From assembly GCA_945870425.1 (NCBI GenBank), contig CAMBSD010000001.1, positions 124,001-188,000 of the forward strand: a stretch of DNA of 64,000 bases, in the 5' to 3' direction. This document shows, one piece after another, positions 1 to 9,078 of the stretch; position 1 is the first letter of the stretch, and every line of letters starts with the position of its first letter. The position numbers and the translations under genes were made by a program. Under the pieces are notes generated by a model that ran no database searches, was not told the origin of the DNA, and saw only the letters and a program-made list of their open reading frames with translations. The DNA comes from Chitinophaga pinensis (GTDB taxonomy: Bacteria > Bacteroidota > Bacteroidia > UKL13-3).

Positions 1-627
1 ATTAGAAACTCTGATAGTTATATCATTGGCGGTATGTTAAATAGTTCGGCAGTGGCTTTATACAGTATACCAAGTAGGGTAATTGAAATAATTGAACTTC
101 CTATCAGAAGTTTTGCCATTACCACTTTACCAGTATTAGCAAAAGTATATGCCTTAGGCGATAAAAAACTGCTTAAATATGAATTCGAGCGCAAAGCTGG
201 TTTTCTATTTTTATTACTATTACCACTTTCTATTGCTTGTTTAATTTTTGCTCCTCAAATCATTTGGCTGATTAGTGGAGATAAATACCAAGACTCAGTC
301 ATTTTGCTTAGACTGTTTTCTATATACACCGCAATCATTCCTTTAGATAAATTCAGTGGTATCATGCTAGATATAATTAACCGACCAGAAATGAACTTTT
401 TTAAAGTGATGGTTATGCTATTGGTGAATGTTATAGGAGATTATATAGGTATTTTCAAATTTGGAACTGTAGAATCCGTTGCCATAGTATCAACCTTCAC
501 TTTTGGAAGTGGAATGATTTTCGGATTCACATTATTAAAAAAATACCTAGACGTTAGTTTTACAAATACAATAAAATTGGGTGTTTTAGAATACAAAGTA
601 AAATTTAATCAAATAACCAATCGATAA
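1..627 (+). CDS. Polysaccharide flippase (Wzx/RfbX type), 3' part
   Basis: C-terminal part of a membrane flippase that would move lipid-linked oligosaccharide repeat units across the inner membrane. The frame is open from base 1 with no stop before the first ATG at base 34, so the gene starts upstream and only about 208 residues are seen. Several hydrophobic helices are visible (for example around FLFLLLLPLSIACLIF), with the weak polar loops typical of the MATE-like polysaccharide biosynthesis C-terminal domain. It abuts the next gene with no gap (stop TAA 625-627, GTG 628) and so is very likely co-transcribed with the Wzy-like polymerase and glycosyltransferases. The family call rests on hydrophobic pattern and context, not on a catalytic motif. 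Confidence 0.75.
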   Translation: MRNSDSYIIGGMLNSSAVALYSIPSRVIEIIELPIRSFAITTLPVLAKVYALGDKKLLKYEFERKAGFLFLLLLPLSIACLIFAPQIIWLISGDKYQDSVILLRLFSIYTAIIPLDKFSGIMLDIINRPEMNFFKVMVMLLVNVIGDYIGIFKFGTVESVAIVSTFTFGSGMIFGFTLLKKYLDVSFTNTIKLGVLEYKVKFNQITNR

Positions 628-2085
628 GTGAGACCTCAAGCACAAACATCGGTACTGAGCCAATCGCTTATAAGTTTAGGACTTATAGGTAGCTTTTTAA
701 TTGCCGGCATTGTAATTGCAGTAGTTCTATCTACAGGCAGCTTAAATACTGGATTACAAGTACTACTCATACCATTTATCATCACAGCTGTTGTGCTGAT
801 TTTTGCCAACCCTTATTATGGAATCATTATATACTTACACTATAGTTTTATTTTCGTAGCAATTACAAGGTATGTGAGTGGTCCCTTAGGATTGTTTGTT
901 GATATTATCCTATTCTTAACAGTTCTTTCGACATTCACCAAAATTGAATGGAGGTCTCTAAGACAATTAAATACAGGAATATTTTATCTCATCATTTCTT
1001 GGTTCATTTATACAGTTTTACAGCTATTAAATCCAGAAGCAACAAACCCAACTGCTTGGTTTTATGCTATAAGAGGTATCTCACTATATGCAGCTACTGC
1101 GGTTCCTTTAGCACTTCTACTTTACAATAAACAAAAGGACCTTGAACATTTCATAAAACTAATTCTAGGTTGGTCTGTATTTGCATCCTTCTGGGGAATG
1201 AAACAGATAACGATTGGCTTAGACTTTGGTGAACAAAGGTGGTTTGATACTATTGGAAATGTTACCCACTTTATTGATGGTCGTATAAGAGCATTCTCAT
1301 TATTTTCAGATGCAGGTCAAAACGGAACTACAATGGCCTACGCATCCTTCATTGCTATGGTGATGGCATTAGGGCCATATGAAAGAAAAAAGAAAATAAG
1401 ATACTTATTGATTGGATTGATTTGCTTTATAGGATTCACTATTTCAGCCAGCAGAGGACCCTTATTTGTGGTAGTAACTGGTTTCATTTTGTACCTCTTT
1501 TTAATAAAAAGATTTAGAATACTGGCAGTTGGTTTAGTGATAGGTGCATTTGTATTTGCATTCTTAAAGTTCACATATATTGGCAATAGTAATTACCAAA
1601 TATTTAGGCTTAGAACTGCGCTTGATCCTAATGATGCATCACTTCTAGTTCGTCTGAGTAACCAAAAAACATTAAGACAATACTTAGAAAGTAGACCTTT
1701 TGGTAGTGGAATTGGAAGTTCATATTATTGGGCAAATAAATATTACCCTGGAAGTTTTCTTTCAAAAATACCAGTAGATAGTTGGTTTGTAAACATTTGG
1801 GTAGAAAATGGTGTAATAGGATTGGCCTTACACTTTTTGGCCATATCATATGTAATCGTGATGGGATTTTACAATACCTATAAAACGAAAAATCCTGATT
1901 TAAAACAAAAGCTAATGGCTATTTACGGAGGATTTGTAGGAGTTGTTGTGGCCAGTTTTGGTAATCCTGTGTTTGGTCAAGCGCCACTTGGTGCTTTGAT
2001 GTACTTAAGTATGGTATTCTTGAGTATTGCATCATTAATGGATAAAGAAAAAAATGCTGTTTCAGTAAATGAATTATTAACTTAA
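628..2085 (+). CDS. O-antigen polymerase/ligase-like membrane protein (Wzy family)
   Basis: A 485-residue polytopic inner-membrane protein with about ten to twelve hydrophobic segments and a large central periplasmic loop. The segment SASRGPLFVVVTGFILYLF, a small-residue/Arg-Gly signature followed by a membrane helix, matches the O-antigen ligase/polymerase (Wzy_C) family. Role by family: polymerising or ligating lipid-linked glycans on the periplasmic side. The start is GTG directly after the flippase stop, the only start compatible with the tight junction. With a PID-CTERM-like protein at the end of the cluster, it may be the exosortase-Y-associated Wzy-like type, but that subfamily call is inferred from context. 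Confidence 0.8.
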   Translation: MRPQAQTSVLSQSLISLGLIGSFLIAGIVIAVVLSTGSLNTGLQVLLIPFIITAVVLIFANPYYGIIIYLHYSFIFVAITRYVSGPLGLFVDIILFLTVLSTFTKIEWRSLRQLNTGIFYLIISWFIYTVLQLLNPEATNPTAWFYAIRGISLYAATAVPLALLLYNKQKDLEHFIKLILGWSVFASFWGMKQITIGLDFGEQRWFDTIGNVTHFIDGRIRAFSLFSDAGQNGTTMAYASFIAMVMALGPYERKKKIRYLLIGLICFIGFTISASRGPLFVVVTGFILYLFLIKRFRILAVGLVIGAFVFAFLKFTYIGNSNYQIFRLRTALDPNDASLLVRLSNQKTLRQYLESRPFGSGIGSSYYWANKYYPGSFLSKIPVDSWFVNIWVENGVIGLALHFLAISYVIVMGFYNTYKTKNPDLKQKLMAIYGGFVGVVVASFGNPVFGQAPLGALMYLSMVFLSIASLMDKEKNAVSVNELLT

Positions 2086-2185
2086 CAGAAACTTTCTATA
2101 GAGAATCTTGAGTAATAAATAAATGGGGTGTTTTAATTAACACTTAATTAATAGTAAAAGAGAAAAATAAAGATATTATTGCCGA

Positions 2186-3394
2186 GTGCTGAAGATTGGA
2201 TTCCATATTATTGAATTGTTAGTCATGTTGTACCTGGCTTTTAATGTTCTATATATTACTATTTATGTGTTTTCAGCCTATTTCTATAAACACACAGATT
2301 TTTCGAAATTACTCCTTAAAAAATGGAATAAATTTTTAGTTCTCGTTCCAGCTTATCAAAGTGATGAAATAATAATAAATACGGTTAGGCAGAATCTTAA
2401 ACAGAGCTATCCTAGCAACAAATATCATATTCTTGTAATTGCGGATGGCTTAAAAAAAGAAACTATAGACGAATTAATAAAACATCCAATAAGTGTAATA
2501 CCAGTAAAGTTTGAAGAGAGTTCAAAAGCAAAATCAATAAATACAGTTTTAGCAATTACTCCAGACTATGAATATGATTATACCGTAATCATTGACGTAG
2601 ATAACATCATGCATGAAGAATTTCTTGAAAGAATGAACTTAAGATTGCAGAATGATGAAATAGTGGTGCAAGGTCACAGAATGGCTAAAAACCTAAACAC
2701 CTCTTTTGCTATTCTTGACGGAATTAGTGAAGAAATAAATAATCAAATTTTCAGAAAAGGTCACATAGCATTAGGAGTTTCAGCAGCCTTATCGGGATCA
2801 GGAAAGGCAGTAAACTATCACTTCTTCAAGGATTCGATGAAACTTATCGACTCAGCAGTTGAAGACAAAGAAATTGAAGCAGTATTTTTACGAAACAAAA
2901 TTAAAATCCATTACGAAACAGATGCTATTGTATATGATGAAAAAGTAGGTAGTTCAGCTGTTTTTGCTAAGCAAAGGAGAAGATGGATTGCATCGCAGTT
3001 TTTCGACTTTAACTTGTTTATTTTTGAAGGTATATACCACTTACTTTTCAATAAAAACTTTGACTACTTTGATAAAGCGTTGCAAAAAATTTTGTTACCT
3101 AGAATCTTATTATATGGACTAGTTACCATATTTTCCATAACGATTTTCTTTGATGTCTTTATGTTTGGAAATTTTTTCATGGTTTGTTTCCTTTTATGTA
3201 CAATGAGTTACATAATTTCTACACCACCACAGTATTTTAATACCAAAACATTACAAGCTGCATTTAGAGTACCACAGGCATTCTACTTAATGGTGATAGC
3301 ATTATTTAGGTCGAAAAATGCTAATAAAAACTTTATTCATACCAAACATCAATACATAAGTGAAACCGATAAAAATGTTGATAATTCCAATTAA
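2186..3394 (+). CDS. Membrane-anchored family 2 glycosyltransferase
   Basis: Processive-type GT2 enzyme of 402 residues. An N-terminal helix (about 10-33) precedes a GT-A domain with the nucleotide-sugar/metal DXD motif (DVD, residues 137-139), a VEDKE acid motif further on and a QRRRW motif (related to QxxRW), followed by two or three C-terminal helices. These are the hallmarks of inner-membrane sugar transferases related to cellulose/hyaluronan synthases. Donor and acceptor cannot be read from sequence. The start is GTG at 2186; there is a 100-base gap after the Wzy-like gene and only 2 bases before the next glycosyltransferase, so it belongs to the same surface-glycan cluster. Confidence 0.85.
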   Translation: MLKIGFHIIELLVMLYLAFNVLYITIYVFSAYFYKHTDFSKLLLKKWNKFLVLVPAYQSDEIIINTVRQNLKQSYPSNKYHILVIADGLKKETIDELIKHPISVIPVKFEESSKAKSINTVLAITPDYEYDYTVIIDVDNIMHEEFLERMNLRLQNDEIVVQGHRMAKNLNTSFAILDGISEEINNQIFRKGHIALGVSAALSGSGKAVNYHFFKDSMKLIDSAVEDKEIEAVFLRNKIKIHYETDAIVYDEKVGSSAVFAKQRRRWIASQFFDFNLFIFEGIYHLLFNKNFDYFDKALQKILLPRILLYGLVTIFSITIFFDVFMFGNFFMVCFLLCTMSYIISTPPQYFNTKTLQAAFRVPQAFYLMVIALFRSKNANKNFIHTKHQYISETDKNVDNSN

Positions 3395-3396
3395 TC

Positions 3397-4527
3397 ATGG
3401 CAAAAATAGGAATTGAGGCCCAAAGAATTTTTCGAAAGAAAAAACATGGAATGGATATGGTTGCTTTGGAACTTATTCGAAACCTTCAAACAATCGACAA
3501 AAAAAATGAATATTTCATTTATGTAAAAGAGGATGAAGATAACCAAATATTAGAGCCTTCAGAGAATTTTCATGTTGTGAAAATACAATCATCACCATAT
3601 CCTTATTGGGAACAAATATTACTCCCAGAGCAAGCAAAAAAAGATAATATCGACATACTTCATTGCACAAGTAATACAGCTCCTATAAGCCTTAAATGTA
3701 AACTCATACTTACATTGCATGACATTATTTACTTAGAAAAAATTAATTTCACAAAAGGCACTCCCTATCAAATCATGGGAAACTTTTACCGCAGATGGAA
3801 TGTACCAAAGGTGGTAAAAAAAGCATCACAAATCATAACCGTCTCAAACTTTGAAAAGAACACTATAAATAATCATTTTGGCTTTAGAGATGATAAAGTA
3901 AAAACTATTTACAATGGAGTAGGCAATCACTTTAAAAGGGTTGAGGATAAAGATGTTTTAAGGCAAATAAAAGTCAAATATTCACTACCAGATAAGTTCA
4001 TCTTTTACTTAGGAAACACCGACCCCAAAAAGAATGTAACAGGTGTTTTAAAAGCATTATCTATTTTGAAAAAGAAAGGTAAACTACACACTAAATTATT
4101 GATGCTTGATATAGATAGAAATTTTCTTCAACAACAATTAAATAATATAGGCGAAAATGGATTAATGGAAGATTTAGAATTTTGTGGTTATGTACCTAAT
4201 CAAGATTTACCTGCCATCTATTCGCAAGCTGAAATGTTCTTATACCCATCTCTGCGAGAAAGTTTTGGAATACCCATCCTTGAAGCTATGGCTTGTGGTG
4301 TAGCGGTTGTAACAGCAAATACTTCTTCCATGCCTGAAATTGCAAAGGAGAGTGCGGAGTATTGTAACCCATTCAATCCTGAATCTATAGCAGCCGCCAT
4401 TGAAATATTTCAAGAAAACAAAGAATATAAAAATAAAATGGCGTTAAAAGGCATAGATAGATCGAATTTATTCTCTTGGTCGAATAATGCGAAGCAAACT
4501 TTAGACATATATAATAATCTATGTTGA
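3397..4527 (+). CDS. Family 4 glycosyltransferase
   Basis: Soluble GT-B enzyme of 376 residues. The N-terminal part (MAKIGIEAQRIFRKKKHGMD) fits the acceptor-side domain. The C-terminal domain carries FYLGNTDPKKN, the donor-domain entry, and the E-x7-E signature in RESFGIPILEAMACG followed by a TANTSSMPEIA donor-binding stretch. GT4 enzymes retain anomeric configuration and typically add hexoses, often mannose, to lipid-linked or nucleotide-activated acceptors; the actual sugar is unknown. It starts 2 bases after the preceding GT2 stop and continues the polysaccharide cluster. Confidence 0.9.
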   Translation: MAKIGIEAQRIFRKKKHGMDMVALELIRNLQTIDKKNEYFIYVKEDEDNQILEPSENFHVVKIQSSPYPYWEQILLPEQAKKDNIDILHCTSNTAPISLKCKLILTLHDIIYLEKINFTKGTPYQIMGNFYRRWNVPKVVKKASQIITVSNFEKNTINNHFGFRDDKVKTIYNGVGNHFKRVEDKDVLRQIKVKYSLPDKFIFYLGNTDPKKNVTGVLKALSILKKKGKLHTKLLMLDIDRNFLQQQLNNIGENGLMEDLEFCGYVPNQDLPAIYSQAEMFLYPSLRESFGIPILEAMACGVAVVTANTSSMPEIAKESAEYCNPFNPESIAAAIEIFQENKEYKNKMALKGIDRSNLFSWSNNAKQTLDIYNNLC

Positions 4528-4589
4528 TATGCTATTTTATTTAATGGGACTATGTCTTATTTTTATCGCTGAATAAACCTATATTTTTG

Positions 4590-5357
4590 ATGAACAAATT
4601 ATACTACTCCCAAACAACCTACAAAGATGCCGAAGATCTTAAAAGATTAGATTTTATTGTTGATTCAACACAAAAACTTGGTTTACCAAATGCTAAAGTG
4701 TTAGATGTTGGCTGTGGTAATGGTAATATAAGTATGGCACTAGGATCAATTGGATTTAATGTAGTGGGAGTTGATATTGATGCAACATCTATACAAAAAG
4801 CAAACGAAAAAAATACCTTTAGAAATATTGAATTCAAAATAATTGATGCCAATTCATTTGCCATGAATGACGAATTTGATGCTGTGGTTTGCAGTGAAGT
4901 ATTAGAGCATCTTGAAATACCTTCTGATCTAGTAGGTTCAATATTCAGAATATTAAAACCTGGGGGTGTTTTGGTGGCAACAGTGCCAAACGGTTGGGGA
5001 CCGCGTGAATTATTAATTACTAAACCAATGCAATGGCTAAATAAAAACAAATTTGATGGGCCAATTTTATTATTGAAAAAAGCAATGGGATATAGCAATA
5101 CAACACGTCAAAGCTCAAATCCAGACTTAACACACATACAATTTTTCTCGTTTAGTGCTATTCAAAAGCTCATGTTAGATAAAGGTTTTAATTTAACTCA
5201 ATTTGACAATGCTGACTTTTTAGAAAGGATATTTCCCTATTCGTTCTTAACACGAAGAATATATTTCCTTCAAAAACTTGATTGCAATGTAGCAGACTAT
5301 ATACCTAAATTTTTGACCAGTGGCTTTTACACAAGCTGGACCAAGCCTAATAAATAA
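4590..5357 (+). CDS. Class I SAM-dependent methyltransferase
   Basis: A 255-residue methyltransferase with motif I VLDVGCGNG at about residues 37-45, an acidic residue after strand 2 (VVGVDID) and a motif IV-like region VVCSEVLEHLE, as in the Methyltransf_11/UbiE-like fold. It probably methylates a sugar, lipid intermediate or glycan end, because it lies between two glycosyltransferases. I chose ATG 4590 over the in-frame TTG three bases earlier. Its stop overlaps the start of the next GT2 gene by one base (TAATG), which indicates translational coupling. The substrate is not predictable from sequence. Confidence 0.85.
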   Translation: MNKLYYSQTTYKDAEDLKRLDFIVDSTQKLGLPNAKVLDVGCGNGNISMALGSIGFNVVGVDIDATSIQKANEKNTFRNIEFKIIDANSFAMNDEFDAVVCSEVLEHLEIPSDLVGSIFRILKPGGVLVATVPNGWGPRELLITKPMQWLNKNKFDGPILLLKKAMGYSNTTRQSSNPDLTHIQFFSFSAIQKLMLDKGFNLTQFDNADFLERIFPYSFLTRRIYFLQKLDCNVADYIPKFLTSGFYTSWTKPNK

Positions 5358-6517
5358 TGATGACCTCTCTATATTGGATATGCCTTGCAATTGTAATTTA
5401 TAGCTATGTGGGTTATGGGGTTATATTGTACATTCTCGTAAAAATAAAAAAACTACTATCCAAAAAGACTGAGTTCGATAGTGATTTTTTACCAGCAGTC
5501 ACTTTGGTTGTACCCTGCTTTAATGAAGCAGATTATATTGAAGATAAAATCATTAATAGCCTCGAATTAGATTATCCAAAAAACAAAATTGAATTTATTT
5601 TTATAAGCGATGGTTCAACAGATGATACCCCAAAACGCATAAAAAAATACAATGAAATAATCGCACTTCATGAAGCACCACGGAATGGAAAAGCAGCCGC
5701 AATGAATAGAGCGATGACATTCGTCAAAACACCTGTAGTAATATTTTGTGATGCCAACACCCATCTAAATAAAGAATCGATAAGAGAATTAGTTAAACAT
5801 TATAAAAATCCGAATGTAGGGGCGGTAACTGGTGAAAAAAGAATCATTCAAACAGATAAAGAAAGTGCAAGCACTGCTGGTGAAGGAATTTATTGGAAAT
5901 ACGAGTCATATTTAAAACAACTCGATTCTGACTTTTATAGCATTGTGGGCGCAGCAGGTGAACTCATGTCATATAGAACCGAATTGTATTCTGAATTGCC
6001 AAAAGATACCTTGCTAGATGATTTAACCCAATCTATGCAAATAGCCTTGCAAGGTTACAGAGTAATATATGAAAAGAATGCCTTCGCAGCTGAAACAGCC
6101 TCTGCCAATGTGGGTGAGGAACTAAAAAGAAAAATAAGAATTGCGGCAGGAGCTTGGCAAAGCATGACAAGGTTAGGTAGCGCTTTCAACCCCTTTCATA
6201 ATCTAAAATTAAGTTTTTTATTTATTTCTCACAGGGTTTCAAGATGGACACTGGCACCATTTTCATTGCTCATGCTAATTATACTGAATATCTTATTGTA
6301 TAATGAATCAATGGTATATAATCTCTTGTTATTTGCGCAAGTGCTATTTTATGCTGCTGCTCTCATGGGTTGGTACTTTGAAAATAAAAAAATTAAGATA
6401 AAACTTTTATTTGTGCCTTACTATTTTTTTATTATGAATTTATGCATGTACCTCGGTTTAGCAAGGTTTTTAAAGGGAAAACAATCGGTTTCATGGGAAA
6501 GATCGAAAAGGGCTTAA
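5357..6517 (+). CDS. Membrane-anchored family 2 glycosyltransferase
   Basis: GT2 enzyme of 386 residues with an N-terminal helix (about 5-30), nucleotide-binding VVPCFNEADY, ISDGSTDDT, a CDANTHL acidic motif in place of DXD, and DDLTQSMQIA as the acid/base region. Two or three C-terminal helices follow. The architecture is that of poly-N-acetylglucosamine/hyaluronan-like synthases, but the product cannot be named. ATG 5357 overlaps the methyltransferase stop; a second ATG follows at 5360. It is the last enzyme of the polysaccharide cluster, with 142 bases before the small PID-CTERM-like gene. Confidence 0.87.
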   Translation: MMTSLYWICLAIVIYSYVGYGVILYILVKIKKLLSKKTEFDSDFLPAVTLVVPCFNEADYIEDKIINSLELDYPKNKIEFIFISDGSTDDTPKRIKKYNEIIALHEAPRNGKAAAMNRAMTFVKTPVVIFCDANTHLNKESIRELVKHYKNPNVGAVTGEKRIIQTDKESASTAGEGIYWKYESYLKQLDSDFYSIVGAAGELMSYRTELYSELPKDTLLDDLTQSMQIALQGYRVIYEKNAFAAETASANVGEELKRKIRIAAGAWQSMTRLGSAFNPFHNLKLSFLFISHRVSRWTLAPFSLLMLIILNILLYNESMVYNLLLFAQVLFYAAALMGWYFENKKIKIKLLFVPYYFFIMNLCMYLGLARFLKGKQSVSWERSKRA

Positions 6518-6659
6518 AAAAAGGACGGCAACTAAAAAACAAGATTTTATATCTGTTTATCAGACATTTACATTCAATTTAGTAAAAATTACAATTTCTT
6601 AATAAGGATTGGTTGATTAATATTTACCAATTCGTTTAATTTGAGCAAAAGTTAAGAAT

Positions 6660-6851
6660 ATGAAAAACGCAATAAAGTTTTTATTTATATTAACAATCTT
6701 GTTAGTTTTTGCTAACATTGTTAATGCACAGCCTGGTTCAGGCGGATTTACTGATGAGCCAAATGATGTGCCATTAGATGGTGGTGTTATTATTTTAGCC
6801 GTGGCTAGTGCTAGCTACGGAATTAAGAAGTTAATAAAAGGAAAAAAATAA
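6660..6851 (+). CDS. Small PID-CTERM-like exosortase substrate
   Basis: A 63-residue exported protein. Residues 1-23 are a signal peptide ending near VNA|Q. A short Gly/Asp-rich linker follows, then the motif VPLDGG, a hydrophobic stretch (VIILAVASASYGI) and a basic tail KKLIKGKK. This tripartite end (short motif, membrane segment, basic cluster) is how exosortase or archaeosortase sorting tails look, and it matches my memory of the Bacteroidota PID-CTERM family tied to exosortase XrtY. No exosortase gene is in the window; it may lie upstream with the rest of the polysaccharide cluster. A strong terminator follows. Function of the mature peptide is unknown. Confidence 0.7.
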   Translation: MKNAIKFLFILTILLVFANIVNAQPGSGGFTDEPNDVPLDGGVIILAVASASYGIKKLIKGKK

Positions 6852-6867
6852 TATTTAATTTTATATC

Positions 6868-6905
6868 AAAAAAAGCGCTCAAATAAATTTGAGCGCTTTT
6901 TTTTT
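6868..6905. terminator. Bidirectional terminator between PID-CTERM gene and ilvE
   Basis: A perfect hairpin with stem GCGCTCAAA/TTTGAGCGC, four-base loop TAAA, flanked by an A-run on the left and a T-run on the right. It can therefore terminate both the + strand small gene and the minus-strand ilvE, which ends 19 bases beyond it. Confidence 0.9.
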
Positions 6906-6923
6906 GGACGTATGTAAACAATA

Positions 6924-7988
6924 TTATTTGATTTTATATATCCAATTATTTGTGTCTTCAATTTTTGAAGTCTGAGTATCACTCAATCTTTTGTACAACC
7001 AATTTGAAACTAGTCTTGTTTCAGCATTAGGAAGGGTGTATTCGACACCATCATTATTAATTGCTTCAATCTTTGCAATTAAGGCAGCTGTTCCTGTTCC
7101 AAACGCATCCGTTAATATTCCATCTTGGCTTGCCTTAACAATTTCATCCAAACTAATTCTCTTCTCTACCACTTCGTAACCACCTTCCTTAAGTAATTTA
7201 ATACAACTATCCCTTGTTACACCTTGCAGTATGTTTCCATCTAATTCTGGAGTAATGACAGTTTTATCATTTAATACAAAGAATAAATTAGTTGTACCCG
7301 ACTCTTCTACATATTTATGTTCTTCACCATCAGTCCAAATGATTTGATCATAACCCTCTTTTTTGGCTTCCATGGTTGGCAACATACTTATTCCATAATT
7401 TCCGGCTGCTTTGGCATAGCCCACACCACCTTTGAAGGCTCGCACATAAGTTTTCTCAACCCTAACCCTTATTGGCTTAGGGTAATAGCTATTTACTGGG
7501 CAGCAAAAAATCATGAAGGTGTAATTGTTTGAAGGACGTACACCTACAAAATCATCAGTTGCAAACATAAAGGGTCTTAAATATAAAGCACTTCCCTCCT
7601 TAGTAGGAATCCAATTTTGGTCTAATTGAACCAATTGACTCAAGCCATCCATAAACAATTCCTCGGTTATGGCTGGCATGCCCATTCTGTATGCTGATTG
7701 GTTGATTCGTTTGTAATTCTCAAGCGGTCTGAATAACTGTGGATTACCTGCGGGTTCTTTAAATGCTTTCATTCCTTCAAATACAGCCTGCCCGTAATGT
7801 AAACTTGAAAGTGCTGGAGAGATACTAATATTCCCATAGGGTAAAACCTCGGGATTTTGCCACATACCATCTTTATAATCAACACGAAACATGTGGTCTG
7901 AAAATATTTTTCCAAATTCTATGTTCTCAAAATCACATTCCTTAATCCTAGATTGATTGGTTTTGCTAATTTTTATTGAAATTGCCAT
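6924..7988 (-). CDS. ilvE: Branched-chain amino acid aminotransferase
   Basis: A PLP-dependent fold-type IV transaminase of 354 residues that interconverts Leu/Ile/Val with their 2-oxo acids using 2-oxoglutarate/glutamate; cytosolic. Visible signatures are LHYGQAVFEGMKAF near residue 63, the catalytic Lys193 in GGVGYAKAAGNYG, the EESGTTNLFFV segment and the GTGTAA phosphate-binding loop near the end. Length is normal for the eukaryote-like group II BCATs common in Bacteroidota. Its start lies 5 bases from the ATG of a divergent gene, so the two share a very small promoter region. It ends against a bidirectional terminator. Confidence 0.95.
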   Translation of the reverse strand: MAISIKISKTNQSRIKECDFENIEFGKIFSDHMFRVDYKDGMWQNPEVLPYGNISISPALSSLHYGQAVFEGMKAFKEPAGNPQLFRPLENYKRINQSAYRMGMPAITEELFMDGLSQLVQLDQNWIPTKEGSALYLRPFMFATDDFVGVRPSNNYTFMIFCCPVNSYYPKPIRVRVEKTYVRAFKGGVGYAKAAGNYGISMLPTMEAKKEGYDQIIWTDGEEHKYVEESGTTNLFFVLNDKTVITPELDGNILQGVTRDSCIKLLKEGGYEVVEKRISLDEIVKASQDGILTDAFGTGTAALIAKIEAINNDGVEYTLPNAETRLVSNWLYKRLSDTQTSKIEDTNNWIYKIK

Positions 7989-7993
7989 CTTTT

Positions 7994-8461
7994 ATGAAAG
8001 TATCTGACGAGTTTATAAATTTATTATTTGACGAAATTTTCGTTGTCAAAGAAAAACAAAATAGTGTACAATTCAACTATTATGGCAATAACACTGCACG
8101 TGCACTACATATAGTTGATTTTGAAATGCTTGGAACTGAAAACAAAGATGAGCAAGGCCAGCTAAGAACCATCATTGAGAAGGGATTTCTGTTAAACACG
8201 GATGACAATGCCATCATTTCGCTTAATAATATTGGGCAACACAACTATGAAGATATTATTGGATTTTTTAATCCTCAAAAACTAATTGTTTGGGGCTGTC
8301 AAGAATTTGCAAGCAAAGAACTTAAAATCAAAGATTATGAAATTCAACAAAAGGGGGTAACACTTATCCTAAAAGCAGAGCCTGTGTTTGAATACATAAG
8401 CAGCAATGCAAAAAAACAACAACTATGGTTACAAATTAAACGTATGAACACACTTGCATGA
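7994..8461 (+). CDS. Uncharacterised protein upstream of rdgB (possible HolD-like fold)
   Basis: A 155-residue soluble protein with no motif I can assign firmly. An upstream TTG (7976) is in frame but lies inside ilvE; ATG 7994 is preferred. The order of elements, an early beta strand (LHIVDFE), helix with LRTIIEKGFLL, a DDNAIISLN strand, then PQKLIVWGCQEF and a tail KKQQLWLQIKRM, resembles the uracil-glycosylase-like fold of DNA polymerase III psi subunits, including an aromatic residue in the last helix. This is a shape-based guess only. It overlaps rdgB by four bases (ATGA), so the two are translationally coupled. Confidence 0.6.
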   Translation: MKVSDEFINLLFDEIFVVKEKQNSVQFNYYGNNTARALHIVDFEMLGTENKDEQGQLRTIIEKGFLLNTDDNAIISLNNIGQHNYEDIIGFFNPQKLIVWGCQEFASKELKIKDYEIQQKGVTLILKAEPVFEYISSNAKKQQLWLQIKRMNTLA

Positions 8462-9051
8462 TTGAACTAATATTTGCCTCGCACAACAAAAATAAAGCAC
8501 AAGAAATAGAAAAAAAACTGGCTTCGATATACAAAATCAATACTTTGGATGATATTGGTATCCATGAAGAAATAATCGAAGATGGCTTAACATTGCCCGC
8601 TAATGCAATAATTAAAGCTAAATATGTTTTCAATAAAACAAATAAAGATTGTTTTGCTGATGATACTGGCCTCATGGTGGAGGCGCTAAATGGTGAGCCT
8701 GGAGTATTCAGTGCTCGATATGCAGGAAAAGATAAAATTGATAATAACAATATGGATTTGCTATTGAAGAATTTAAGAAGAATTGAAAACAGAAAAGCTA
8801 AATTCGTAACAGCCATTTGCTTAATTTACCAAGGAACTCATCATTTGATTGAAGGAGAATTGGATGGTAAAATTATTGATGATAAAAGAGGTAATCATGG
8901 TTTTGGCTATGATCCCATTTTTGTTCCTGATGGATATGATATCACTTTGGCTGAAATGGATGTGGTTGAAAAAAATAAAATAAGTCACAGAGCAAAAGCG
9001 ATTGATAAAATGAAATTGCTTTTAGAAAGTTTATCAAACAATAAATCATAG
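8458..9051 (+). CDS. rdgB: Non-canonical purine NTP pyrophosphatase
   Basis: Hydrolyses dITP, XTP and related deaminated purine nucleotides to monophosphates, keeping them out of DNA and RNA. The 197-residue protein has the family's N-terminal FASHNKNKAQEIEKKL substrate/Mg loop, FADDTGLMVEAL with the catalytic acidic pair, EPGVFSARYAG, and the C-terminal GFGYDPIFVP and SHRAKA motifs. Length is normal. The start overlaps the preceding stop as ATGA; porZ starts 27 bases after its stop, so a unit of hypothetical-rdgB-porZ-recO is likely. Confidence 0.96.
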   Translation: MIELIFASHNKNKAQEIEKKLASIYKINTLDDIGIHEEIIEDGLTLPANAIIKAKYVFNKTNKDCFADDTGLMVEALNGEPGVFSARYAGKDKIDNNNMDLLLKNLRRIENRKAKFVTAICLIYQGTHHLIEGELDGKIIDDKRGNHGFGYDPIFVPDGYDITLAEMDVVEKNKISHRAKAIDKMKLLLESLSNNKS

Positions 9052-9078
9052 CACATTGCGTTTGCAATATTTACTAAA

